In this document: positions 8,769-16,133 of the stretch, piece after piece
Layout of the letters: every line of letters starts with the position of its first letter
How positions within the stretch are numbered: the first letter of the stretch is position 1
From: Neobacillus endophyticus
Lineage (GTDB): Bacteria; Bacillota; Bacilli; Bacillales; Cytobacillaceae
NCBI RefSeq assembly: GCF_013248975.1
Contig: NZ_JABRWH010000001.1
Span: 2,376,001 to 2,440,000, forward strand
Length of the DNA stretch: 64,000 nt
Reading direction: 5' to 3'
The notes under the pieces: generated by a model
The model's database searches: none
What the model saw: only the letters and a program-made list of their open reading frames with translations
Told to the model about the DNA's origin: nothing
Position numbers and translations under genes: made by a program

Positions 8769-8830
8769 ACATCCTCAAACTTAAGAAATTAATAACAGCT
8801 TGTTGGTGGTGCGCTTGGTTAGGTGTGTAA
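8765..8830 (+). CDS. 21-residue Cys/Trp-rich peptide coupled to the HD-GYP gene
   Basis: The ORF starts in an ATGA overlap with the HD-GYP stop and is preceded by a strong site GGGAGGTGG at 8752. The peptide begins MNILKLKKLI, a short amphipathic basic stretch, and ends CWWCAWLGV. A 17-base terminator hairpin follows 10 bases later, so the ORF is the last item of the transcript. The shape, a basic helix then a short Cys/aromatic tail, recalls precursor peptides of signal molecules, but no family is recognised. The coupling and ribosome site are seen; the function is unknown. Confidence 0.5.
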   Translation: MNILKLKKLITACWWCAWLGV

Positions 8831-8839
8831 TATGTCATC

Positions 8840-8890
8840 AACAAGTAAAAGGATGCTATTTTTCTTGGCATCCTTTTACTTGTTATTTTA
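8840..8890 (+). terminator. strong intrinsic terminator
   Basis: A perfect 17-base stem (8840-8856 with 8868-8884) with an 11-base loop is followed by ATTTTAAG. It closes the HD-GYP/peptide unit. Confidence 0.9.
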
Positions 8891-9126
8891 AGTGGACGGT
8901 CCATCGATGAGCAATCTTATACTACATTGACTCTTTCATTGAGACCAAGTGAAATAGATATGATTTATACAGGTCCCAACTGTTGATTACTCTTGACTTA
9001 TTGCTATCCTCCCGGTGAAAAAATATATTTGTATCTGCCAAGTTGCCACATGTGACAAAACTTTGTCGAAATCTTCATTTCTAAGGGTTTTTTCCCTCGA
9101 TGATGAGGGAGTTCCCCGATATAGAT
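8891..9126 (+). promoter_or_regulatory. long leader upstream of the nitrate-reductase-like operon
   Basis: No gene is seen in this stretch. It holds TTTGTCGAAA at 9062-9071, a good Spo0A-box match, next to TGTGACAAAAC at 9050-9060, which gives an inverted pair of TTGTC cores. Further down, a CCCTC/GAGGG hairpin (9094-9098 with 9105-9109) is flanked by GGG and CCC runs that could form a longer alternative stem. I found no clear FNR dyad. Confidence 0.4.
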
Positions 9127-9182
9127 AACACTTTCGTTTTTCTTACAATAAGTGTAAGGAAACGGAAGTGTTATTTTTTTTT
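9127..9182 (+). terminator. terminator-like hairpin directly before the operon's first ribosome site (possible attenuator)
   Basis: A stem of about 20 pairs (9127-9147 with 9153-9172, some G-T pairs) is followed after one A by nine T residues at 9174-9182. The ribosome site AGGAGGAGC starts at the next base and the ATG is at 9197. A terminator between promoter and first gene implies either readthrough control or the end of an unseen small transcript. Confidence 0.7.
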
Positions 9183-9196
9183 AGGAGGAGCAAGAA

Positions 9197-10279
9197 ATGG
9201 AGTCAACTATTACCACGGCTAAAAAATCGAAACAATCGGTTAATGATGCATTTGCATCGCATTTTGCCAAGTCAGTGTTTTATACCATCGTTGCCCTTGC
9301 GATCGTAACGTTTATCGGCACCAGAATGTTTACACATATCGATTTGAACTTGTACGGATACATGGTAGGAACGATCGTGTTTATTGGGGGATTTTTCTAT
9401 CGATTTATTGCATGGGGGGAAAGACCGCCAACGAAAAACATTATTAAAAAAGGGTTAAGACTTCTTTTTAGAAAAAGCACTTTAAAAACGGTCGTCGGTC
9501 ATTTGGCAGTGTTTGATTTCATCCGCAAACGGGGAGTTTACCGTTGGATTCAGCATATTTTGATCGGCTGGGGCTGTGTTCTTGCCTGCTTAGTTACATT
9601 TCCGCTTGTGTTCGGCTGGATGTATTTTACGATGTCCGAGAACGGCTTTTATACGATTGTTCTGTTTGGCATCAATATCATGACCGTTCCTGCTGAAGGA
9701 GCAATTGCCTTTCTATCTTACAATGCTTTAAACATTGCGGCAGTTATGGTCATTACGGGCGTATGTATGGCGCTATATCGCCGCTTGAAAAATATGCAGG
9801 CTAGGGCGGAGCAAAAGTTCATGTATGACTTCCTACCGCTTTACCTTTTGTTATTGATCTCCGTAACTGGTTTGTTATTAACCTTCCAAAATATTGTCCT
9901 ACATGGCTGGATGCAGCCGCAAATGTCGTTGATTCACCAGTTTTCTGTCATTGTCACACTCATCTACCTGCCATTTGGAAAGCTTGCACATATCCCATTC
10001 CGGCCGATGAGTGTATTTGCGAGAAACTATCGGGAGCATTATGGGGAACAGCATATGAAAGAATGCAAAGTCTGCGGAGACAAATTTGTATCCGTGGAAC
10101 AATCAAACGATGTTATCAATGTTTTAGGTGTGAATCAGATCGAATTTAATATGGAAGATGGCTTTAATCTTGCTGAATTGTGCCTGCCATGCCGCAGAAA
10201 ATATCGGATTGCCAGATTCTCGGGAATTCCTACCCACCAATTGAAGGTCAAGGAGGCAAATCAGAATGCAAAGGGATAA
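9197..10279 (+). CDS. NarI-like cytochrome b membrane subunit with C-terminal Cys motifs
   Basis: This 360-residue membrane protein probably takes electrons from quinol for the molybdoenzyme encoded next. Helices lie at about 26-46, 52-72, 117-145, 150-180 and 205-265. The segment LIHQFSVIVTLIYLPFGKLA ending in HIPF is typical of the nitrate reductase gamma / NarI family, with His residues suited to haem binding. The cytoplasmic C terminus carries CKVCGD and CLPCRR, two CxxC pairs that could bind zinc or an iron centre; this tail is unusual for NarI. The start follows AGGAGGAGC. The gene overlaps the catalytic subunit gene by 14 bases. Confidence 0.75.
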   Translation: MESTITTAKKSKQSVNDAFASHFAKSVFYTIVALAIVTFIGTRMFTHIDLNLYGYMVGTIVFIGGFFYRFIAWGERPPTKNIIKKGLRLLFRKSTLKTVVGHLAVFDFIRKRGVYRWIQHILIGWGCVLACLVTFPLVFGWMYFTMSENGFYTIVLFGINIMTVPAEGAIAFLSYNALNIAAVMVITGVCMALYRRLKNMQARAEQKFMYDFLPLYLLLLISVTGLLLTFQNIVLHGWMQPQMSLIHQFSVIVTLIYLPFGKLAHIPFRPMSVFARNYREHYGEQHMKECKVCGDKFVSVEQSNDVINVLGVNQIEFNMEDGFNLAELCLPCRRKYRIARFSGIPTHQLKVKEANQNAKG

Positions 10280-12422
10280 GTTTTTTAAGGAAATAGAAAA
10301 TGTCTGCCATCCGAATGAAACATTAATTAAAACCCATTGCAGCTATTGCGGCATGCAGTGCGGGATGAACCTGAGGGTAAATACAAAAACCAATAAAATT
10401 ATTGGGGTGGAGCCACGCTATGATTGGCCGGTAAACGTCGGGAAAATGTGTCCCAAAGGTGTTACCGCCTACCAGCAAACGAATCACCCTGACCGGATCT
10501 TAAAGCCGTTAATTCGGGATGATGCCTCCTTAAAAGGGACCACCAGCGGCTTCCGTGAAGCGGCATGGGATGAAGCCTATGATTTAATCGCTAAGAAATT
10601 TAAAGAACTGCAAAGTCATTACGGGAAAGATACATTGTCTGTATTCAGCGGCGTATCGATGACAAATGAAAAGTGTTATTTGACAGGAAAGTTTGCCAGG
10701 GTGGCATTGCAAACACGCTACATTGATTACAATGGCCGCTTCTGTATGTCGAGTGCTGCAGGCGGATTCCTTCGTTCTTTCGGAGTTGACCGGGGATCGA
10801 CATTGCCATGGACCGATATCCATGAAACAGACTGCTTATTCATCGCTGGAAGCAATACAGCAGAATGTCATCCAACCTCCATGTTTCGTGTATGGAATGT
10901 GCAGGAACGAGGCGGATACCTCATCGTGGCCGATCCTCGGGAAACACCAATAGCAAGAAGAGCGGATATCCACCTCGACTTAAGACCGGGAACAGACCTA
11001 GCTCTTGCAAATGGAATCTTAAATCTACTTATTCAAAAGGGCTATGTTGATGAAGCGTTCGTTAATAATCATACAAATGGTTTTGAGGAAACAAAGGAAT
11101 TGGTAAAAGAATTTACACCGGAATATACAAGCCAAATTACCGGCATCGCTCCGGAAAAAATTATCCGTGCCGCTGAGATTTACGGAAAAGCTCCAAATGC
11201 CATTGTTATGTTTGCCCGCGGGATTGAGCAGCAAACAAAGGGCGTAGATAACGTATCGGGCTATACGAATATGGCCCTGGTTACCGGGAAAATTGGTCGG
11301 CCAAAATCTGGCGTTGCCACGTTTACCGGACAAGGAAACGGACAGGGCGGCCGTGAGCATGGACAAAAGTCTGACTTGCTGCCAGGTTATCGCAAATTAA
11401 CCAATCCAAAACATGTTGAAGAAGTATGTAAGGTATGGGGAATAACCCCAGATGAAATGCCGCAGCCCGGTGTGTCTGCTTACGAATTGTTCGAACTGAT
11501 GGAACAAAAAACGATTCGCGGCTTATATCTGCTTTGCTCAAACCCGGCTGTTTCCGCTCCAAATCAAAACTTTGTCCGTAAAGCATTAAAAAGCTTGGAT
11601 TTTATGGTTTGTGCAGACTTCTATTTGTCCGAATCAGCTGAATTTGCCGATGTTGTGCTGCCTTCCGTGACATGGTCTGAGGATGAAGGCACCGTCACAA
11701 ATCTGGAAGGCAGGATTATTAAAATCAATCAGGCACAAGAACCGCTTGGAGAATCAAAGCCGGATTGGCAAATGCAAGCAGAGCTCGCCGAACGCCTTGG
11801 CCGGGGGAAATATTTTTCCCATTTAAAAACAGCAAGAGATGTGGCCGATGAATTCCGGTTAGCCTCAAAAGGCGGCTATGCCGATTATTACGGCGCAACG
11901 TGGGATAAAATCGACAAGCAAGATGGGGTTTTCTGGCCGTGCCGTGATGAAAACGACCCGGGAACACCGCATATGTTCCTTGATAAAAAGTTCTATCATC
12001 CGGACGGGAAAGCAAAAATTTGTGCGCTTCCATACCGTCCGCCTGCTGAGGAACCTGATCAGCAATACCCATTAAGGTTAACAACGGGCCGTGTGGTGTT
12101 CCACTATCTTTCAGGAAACCAAACCCGCCGGATTCAATTCTTACGTGATATGTGTCCGGAACCATATGTAGAAGTCCATCCGGAAACAGCAGCAAAATAC
12201 AAGATTGAACACGAAGAAAATATCCGTCTCTATACAAGAAGAGGGGAAGCCGTATATAAAGTGAAAATCACCGAGGCCATCCGTAAAGATACGGTGTTTG
12301 TACCGTACCATTTCGGTCATGATCAATCTATTAATCTGTTAACCATAGCTGCACTTGACCCGATATCCCGGATGCCGGAGTTTAAGGCATGCGCCGCACA
12401 GATTGAAAAACTAAGAAAGTAA
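10266..12422 (+). CDS. molybdopterin oxidoreductase, Nas/NarB-like nitrate reductase catalytic subunit
   Basis: This 718-residue bis-MGD enzyme probably reduces nitrate to nitrite. The N terminus binds a [4Fe-4S] cluster through C25, C28, C32 and C62 (HCSYCGMQC and GKMCPKG). C160 in NGRFCMSSAAGG is the likely molybdenum ligand, as in NapA/NarB/NasC. GNGQGGREHGQKSDLLPGYR near residue 360 is typical of assimilatory reductases. There is no Tat signal, so it acts in the cytoplasm. It lacks the C-terminal extra domains of larger Nas proteins. Gene order with a NarI-like subunit, ferredoxin and Rieske protein suggests a membrane-coupled rather than soluble enzyme. Start: AAGGAGG before 10266. Confidence 0.88.
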   Translation: MQRDKFFKEIENVCHPNETLIKTHCSYCGMQCGMNLRVNTKTNKIIGVEPRYDWPVNVGKMCPKGVTAYQQTNHPDRILKPLIRDDASLKGTTSGFREAAWDEAYDLIAKKFKELQSHYGKDTLSVFSGVSMTNEKCYLTGKFARVALQTRYIDYNGRFCMSSAAGGFLRSFGVDRGSTLPWTDIHETDCLFIAGSNTAECHPTSMFRVWNVQERGGYLIVADPRETPIARRADIHLDLRPGTDLALANGILNLLIQKGYVDEAFVNNHTNGFEETKELVKEFTPEYTSQITGIAPEKIIRAAEIYGKAPNAIVMFARGIEQQTKGVDNVSGYTNMALVTGKIGRPKSGVATFTGQGNGQGGREHGQKSDLLPGYRKLTNPKHVEEVCKVWGITPDEMPQPGVSAYELFELMEQKTIRGLYLLCSNPAVSAPNQNFVRKALKSLDFMVCADFYLSESAEFADVVLPSVTWSEDEGTVTNLEGRIIKINQAQEPLGESKPDWQMQAELAERLGRGKYFSHLKTARDVADEFRLASKGGYADYYGATWDKIDKQDGVFWPCRDENDPGTPHMFLDKKFYHPDGKAKICALPYRPPAEEPDQQYPLRLTTGRVVFHYLSGNQTRRIQFLRDMCPEPYVEVHPETAAKYKIEHEENIRLYTRRGEAVYKVKITEAIRKDTVFVPYHFGHDQSINLLTIAALDPISRMPEFKACAAQIEKLRK

Positions 12423-12435
12423 GAAGGTGCAGTAA

Positions 12436-12996
12436 ATGAAAAAGAGGCTTTATTTAGAGCTAGAGAACTGTATAGGATGCCGTTCCTGTTTGGCAGCCTG
12501 CACACAGTGCGGCGGGCATGAACAGCGGAACCGTAACTATGTTTATGATGTGAACCCGCTGGTAAATCGGCAGACCATGCCTCTGATGTGCCTTCACTGT
12601 GTGAATCCGGCATGTGCTAGAAGCTGCCCGGCCCAGGCTATCCAAATTCATGAAACGGGTGCTGTTCTATCTGCTTTAGTAGAAAAGTGCATTGGCTGTC
12701 AAAATTGCACGATTGCTTGCCCGTATGGAATACCAAAATTTGATACAGAACAGAATCTGATGTATAAATGCGACCTTTGTATTGACCGTACGAAGGATGG
12801 AATTCCGCCAATGTGTGCGAGTGTCTGCCCTTCCAATACACTGCAATGGTTAACAGATGAAGAAATTGAAGCAAAACAAAAGCAATTTCATTTAAAAAAC
12901 GGCAAATGGGTAACAAGCATGCCTTATTTGGAAGGCGAAACAAATGTAAGAGTAAACCTCCCTGGAATCCTTCAGGGTGTCACGAAATTGTATTAG
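12436..12996 (+). CDS. DmsB/NarH-like ferredoxin subunit with four [4Fe-4S] motifs
   Basis: This 186-residue electron-transfer protein links the membrane subunit to the catalytic subunit. Four cysteine groups are visible in order: CIGCRSCLAAC near residue 12, CLHCVNPACARSCP near 54, CIGCQNCTIACPYG near 83 and CDLCIDRTKDG..CASVCP near 113. This is the standard four-cluster arrangement of DmsB, PsrB and FdnH-type subunits. It has no membrane anchor of its own. It follows the catalytic gene after 13 bases with AGAAGGTG as ribosome site. Confidence 0.88.
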   Translation: MKKRLYLELENCIGCRSCLAACTQCGGHEQRNRNYVYDVNPLVNRQTMPLMCLHCVNPACARSCPAQAIQIHETGAVLSALVEKCIGCQNCTIACPYGIPKFDTEQNLMYKCDLCIDRTKDGIPPMCASVCPSNTLQWLTDEEIEAKQKQFHLKNGKWVTSMPYLEGETNVRVNLPGILQGVTKLY

Positions 12997-13007
12997 GGGG
13001 ATGGATC

Positions 13008-13532
13008 ATGAGCGATAAAAATAATAAAGTCCCGTTCAATGAAGATAATTATACACATAATATTAACCGAAATAATGAAAGGAAACTGGATCGCCGCGGT
13101 TTTATGAAGACGTTAGTTGGTGCGGCAGGGGTGTTTGCCATTTCCTCACTACCTTTTGGAGCTCTGGCCGCTAAAGAATTGAGCGGACTCAGTGATAAAA
13201 AATATCAGAAGCACAAAATTACCGATGTCAAATCCATTTCGATTGGCGATGCTGTTGATTTTGCCTTTCCTGGCGAGCACGATAGCGCCATTTTGATCAG
13301 ATTATCGGAGAATAAATATGTGGCCTATCAAAATGCCTGTACACACCTTCGCTGTCCTGTTTTTTGGAAAAAGGAAGAAGGGGAAATGATCTGCCCATGC
13401 CATCACGGTAAATTTGATGTGAAAACAGGGGAGCCGATTGCCGGACCGCCAAGGCGTCCGCTTCCGGAAATTTACGTAAAAGTGGAAAACGGCGCGGTAT
13501 ATGCTGTGGGGGTGAAGCGCTATGAAGCGTAG
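13008..13532 (+). CDS. Tat-exported Rieske [2Fe-2S] protein
   Basis: This 174-residue protein has a twin-arginine signal: DRRGFMKTL followed by a hydrophobic stretch to about residue 50, probably kept as a membrane anchor. The Rieske motifs CTHLRC and CPCHHG supply two Cys and two His ligands for a [2Fe-2S] cluster outside the membrane. Its place inside a molybdoenzyme operon suggests a role in quinol oxidation beside the NarI-like subunit. The start at 13008 follows AGGGGG at 12995; an upstream extension to 12906 runs through the ferredoxin gene and is rejected. It overlaps the next gene by 11 bases. Confidence 0.85.
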   Translation: MSDKNNKVPFNEDNYTHNINRNNERKLDRRGFMKTLVGAAGVFAISSLPFGALAAKELSGLSDKKYQKHKITDVKSISIGDAVDFAFPGEHDSAILIRLSENKYVAYQNACTHLRCPVFWKKEEGEMICPCHHGKFDVKTGEPIAGPPRRPLPEIYVKVENGAVYAVGVKRYEA

Positions 13533-13713
13533 TTACATTCCAGTCGCTCTCCTGCTTGCTGTCCTGATGCTGAACATCATTTTTACACAATATATGGTTC
13601 ACCAATTCTTTTATGAACATTATCGTAATTCCTTGATTGCCGCTGTAGTGAATGTCATTCTGTTCCCTATCGCTTTCCTGATTTATAAAAAAGGTGTGAG
13701 TATTAATGACTAG
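13522..13713 (+). CDS. small membrane protein of the molybdoenzyme operon
   Basis: This 63-residue protein has two membrane helices (about 5-26 and 38-56) and a short polar tail. The ATG at 13522 lies inside the end of the Rieske gene and its own end overlaps the next gene by 8 bases, so translation is coupled. I do not recognise the family. By position it may be a small structural subunit of the membrane complex. Confidence 0.65.
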   Translation: MKRSYIPVALLLAVLMLNIIFTQYMVHQFFYEHYRNSLIAAVVNVILFPIAFLIYKKGVSIND

Positions 13714-14017
13714 TGAGACATATATTGATTTTTATTTTGTCCGTCCGCTTGAAGGGGGATTTGCTCTCGTAATTGATGAGCTGTTAAAAAAGGTCTTTAC
13801 CAAAAAGCAATTAAATTGGTATTTGGAAGAAAAATATGTTGAAGGTGTGGAACTAGTCATTGCAGAAGTAAAAGGAATGAGCAGCTGGGCTTATGAAGAT
13901 GAGGCGATTGAATTTCTTGAAGAGAATGCCGACCAACGATTTTGGAAATTCCTGCAAGGATATAAAATGTTTATCTACCCAGTATTGAGAGGATGTAATA
14001 GTTGTGGAAAGCATTAA
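13706..14017 (+). CDS. hypothetical protein with C-terminal CNSCGKH, molybdoenzyme operon
   Basis: This 103-residue acidic soluble protein of unrecognised family ends in GCNSCGKH, a possible metal or cluster ligand group. Its position, after the structural subunits and before the regulators, is where chaperones such as NarJ/TorD often sit, but it is too short for those families and shows no motif of theirs. It overlaps the genes on both sides, which supports real translation. Confidence 0.6.
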   Translation: MTSETYIDFYFVRPLEGGFALVIDELLKKVFTKKQLNWYLEEKYVEGVELVIAEVKGMSSWAYEDEAIEFLEENADQRFWKFLQGYKMFIYPVLRGCNSCGKH

Positions 14018-14285
14018 CTTGGAGGATATGAAACGTTTTATCGGAGTGCCTGTTAAAATTATGATTCAGGATCAGTCAGGCGGGGACCAGGCAGCGACGG
14101 TATCAAAGACGATAAAAAAAATCCAGCTTTGCCCTGATGGCACCCACATTCGTTTTTATTTTGATGAATTTTATTTTTTAGCCGTCCCACTTGCAAGCAA
14201 TGTATGTGAATCAGAAGAACAGTGGTCGGCTGTCGATGGAGAAAACGGGTTAACTTATATCCTCAAAAAGGTTCAGGTCTTTTAA
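14004..14285 (+). CDS. hypothetical 93-residue protein, molybdoenzyme operon
   Basis: This small soluble protein has alternating beta-type segments (GVPVKIMIQD, THIRFYFDEFYFLAVPLA). It begins with GTG inside the preceding gene; an ATG at 14029 has GGAGG only two bases away, so the GTG is preferred. No family is recognised. Its coupling to the structural genes suggests a maturation or assembly role, which is inference. Confidence 0.55.
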   Translation: MESINLEDMKRFIGVPVKIMIQDQSGGDQAATVSKTIKKIQLCPDGTHIRFYFDEFYFLAVPLASNVCESEEQWSAVDGENGLTYILKKVQVF

Positions 14286-14303
14286 AAGAACCTGCCTTTT
14301 TAC
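14274..14303 (+). terminator. partial terminator between structural and regulatory genes
   Basis: CAGGT..ACCTG encloses the self-complementary CTTTTAAAAG, followed by CCTTTTTAC. The stop codon of the preceding gene lies in the stem. It may lower, rather than stop, transcription into the kinase genes. Confidence 0.5.
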
Positions 14304-14333
14304 TATTGCTAATAAAGAGAGGAGGCCGGATAA

Positions 14334-14987
14334 ATGGATCCACTTCAAACAAAGCAACAAATAAGTTCCTATATTATAGATAGCCAGGAAGAAGATATAA
14401 AGCGAATCGCGCTTGAACTCCATGAAGGGGTCGGTCAAAATTTGTATAGTATTTTAACAGGGTTGCAGTTTGTGAATTCCGCTATCAAAGAGCCTCAAAT
14501 AAAAGGTTACCTCCAGGAAATGACGCTTCTGATTGAAAAGACGATTCGAGAAACGAGAACGCTCTCGGTTGAATTGCATCCGCCTGTCCTGACAACACTT
14601 GGGCTGATTCCGGCATTAAGAAGCTATCTGAAGCTTTATACCTCCACATTCGGTATTCTCGTAGACTTGGATTCTGCCGGTATGGAAAAAATAATCCCAG
14701 AGCGCAACAGTATTGCCGTATTTCGCGTTTGCCAAGAAGCGTTGGTGAATGCTGCGAAATATGCTGATACTTCTAATGTGAAAATGACCGTTCATTGGAC
14801 AGAAGATGAATTAATGATAAGAATTCAAGATTTCGGCAAAGGCTTGAACCTTAAGGAACTGCGATTTCCTAAACCAACATCAGGGCTTGCTGCAATGAAA
14901 GAACGAATGCTTCTGATTGGCGGACAATGTATGATATCCTCTAAGATAGGCGAGGGAACATTGATAGAAATTTCTCTTCCGTTATAA
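14334..14987 (+). CDS. NreB/NarX-type histidine kinase without a sensor domain
   Basis: This 217-residue kinase of the HisKA_3 class has its phospho-acceptor H30 in LELHEGVGQNLYS. The ATPase core follows with CQEALVNAAKYA (N box), DFGKGL and the TSGLAAMKERM lid. Only some 20 residues precede the histidine region, so there is no input domain and it lacks the four Cys that bind the oxygen-sensing cluster in staphylococcal NreB. It probably works with the neighbouring GAF protein, the regulator and the second kinase. GAGGAGG at 14319 supports the ATG. Confidence 0.85.
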   Translation: MDPLQTKQQISSYIIDSQEEDIKRIALELHEGVGQNLYSILTGLQFVNSAIKEPQIKGYLQEMTLLIEKTIRETRTLSVELHPPVLTTLGLIPALRSYLKLYTSTFGILVDLDSAGMEKIIPERNSIAVFRVCQEALVNAAKYADTSNVKMTVHWTEDELMIRIQDFGKGLNLKELRFPKPTSGLAAMKERMLLIGGQCMISSKIGEGTLIEISLPL

Positions 14988-15000
14988 AGGGGGTTATGGT

Positions 15001-15654
15001 TTGATTAAAATCCTGTTGGTTGATGATCATGCGGTTGTAAGAAGCGGATTAAAGATGCTGCTAAATACCAATCCGGAAATGGAAGTCATTGGAGAAGCCT
15101 CTGAGGGAAATGAAGGAATTAAAAAGGCCATGAAATTAAAGCCAGATGTCGTGGTAATGGATTTAAGCATGCCACATGGAAAAGACGGGCTGACGGCAAC
15201 GACCGAGTTAAAAAAGCTGATGCCTAATGTGAATATCCTTATCCTAACCATGCATGATGACGAAGAATATCTCTTCCGTGCTATACAAGGAGGGGCTTCA
15301 GGCTGTATCTTAAAAAGTTCTCCACACGATGAACTTATGGGTGCCATTGAATCAGTCGCACAAGGGGATGCTTATCTTCATCCTTCAGCAACCAAGCGGT
15401 TAATGGAGGAATACTTGGCAGGGATCAAGCATGACAGTAACGATTCCTATAATCTCTTATCCGAACGTGAAAAAGAAGTACTGACACTCACGGCAAAGGG
15501 ATATTCCAACAAAGAAATTGCCGAGAAGCTTGTCATCAGTGTGAAAACGGTTGAAACACATAAAGGAAATCTAATGGAAAAGCTGCAAATGAAAACCCGG
15601 CCAGAGCTGGTAGAATACGCCGTAAAAAAAGGGTTACTAGGCTATGACATTTAA
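15001..15654 (+). CDS. nreC: NreC/NarL-family response regulator
   Basis: This 217-residue regulator has a receiver domain (D8, D9, phospho-acceptor D54 in VVVMDLSMP, K near 105) and a C-terminal LuxR-type helix-turn-helix (LSEREKEVLTLTAKGYSNKEIA). It is probably phosphorylated by one or both adjacent kinases to switch on the nitrate reduction genes. The start is TTG at 15001 behind AAAGGGGG; a near ATG is out of frame. The symbol rests on operon context with the NreA-like GAF protein. Confidence 0.85.
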   Translation: MIKILLVDDHAVVRSGLKMLLNTNPEMEVIGEASEGNEGIKKAMKLKPDVVVMDLSMPHGKDGLTATTELKKLMPNVNILILTMHDDEEYLFRAIQGGASGCILKSSPHDELMGAIESVAQGDAYLHPSATKRLMEEYLAGIKHDSNDSYNLLSEREKEVLTLTAKGYSNKEIAEKLVISVKTVETHKGNLMEKLQMKTRPELVEYAVKKGLLGYDI

Positions 15655-15669
15655 GGAGAAGTTATATAG

Positions 15670-16119
15670 ATGACAGATATACGGGAATTGCCAGCAGTAA
15701 TGGAAGTATGCGAACGGTTAAAAGCGAAGATACGCTGTGATTTTGTCGGGCTGGCTTTTCAAAATGAAGCAGGCCCAGATGTCAGATGGCACTATGCTGC
15801 CGGTAATATGAATGATAAGTATAAAAGAATTATCGTTCGTTTTGGAAAAGGGATCGCTGGAAAGGTTATTTCAAGCGGATGTCCCCTCATGATGACCAAT
15901 TTTCCACATGACATACATGGGAAAATGACGGATTACCCGATAGCACTTGCTGAAAAACTGGTATCTGTCTATGCGGTTCCGTTATTTTTACCAACTGTCC
16001 CAAAAGGAGTATTATTGATCGGAAACAGAGCCTCTTATCTCTTTACTGGCGAAGAACAGGAAACGGTAAACGATGCAGCAAAAGCTTTAGAGCAATTATT
16101 AACAGGTGAAGGATTTTGA
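15670..16119 (+). CDS. nreA: NreA-like GAF-domain protein, probable nitrate sensor
   Basis: This 149-residue single GAF domain carries GKGIAGKVISSG, LVSVYAVPLF and GVLLIGNR. In staphylococci the NreA protein binds nitrate and controls the NreB kinase. Its place between an NreC-like regulator and kinases, next to a nitrate-reductase-like operon, supports the same job here. GGAGAAG precedes the ATG. The assignment is by context and fold; ligand residues were not checked. Confidence 0.7.
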   Translation: MTDIRELPAVMEVCERLKAKIRCDFVGLAFQNEAGPDVRWHYAAGNMNDKYKRIIVRFGKGIAGKVISSGCPLMMTNFPHDIHGKMTDYPIALAEKLVSVYAVPLFLPTVPKGVLLIGNRASYLFTGEEQETVNDAAKALEQLLTGEGF

Positions 16120-16133
16120 GGGTGGGGATCGAA

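Noticed and set aside
8891..9196. Molybdenum cofactor riboswitch before the molybdoenzyme operon
   Set aside because: The leader has hairpins but not the conserved core that I know for that class, so only an attenuator-like structure is claimed.
11725..12237. Minus-strand ORF of 170 codons
   Set aside because: It is a shadow of the molybdoenzyme gene, whose codon use and motifs are clear.
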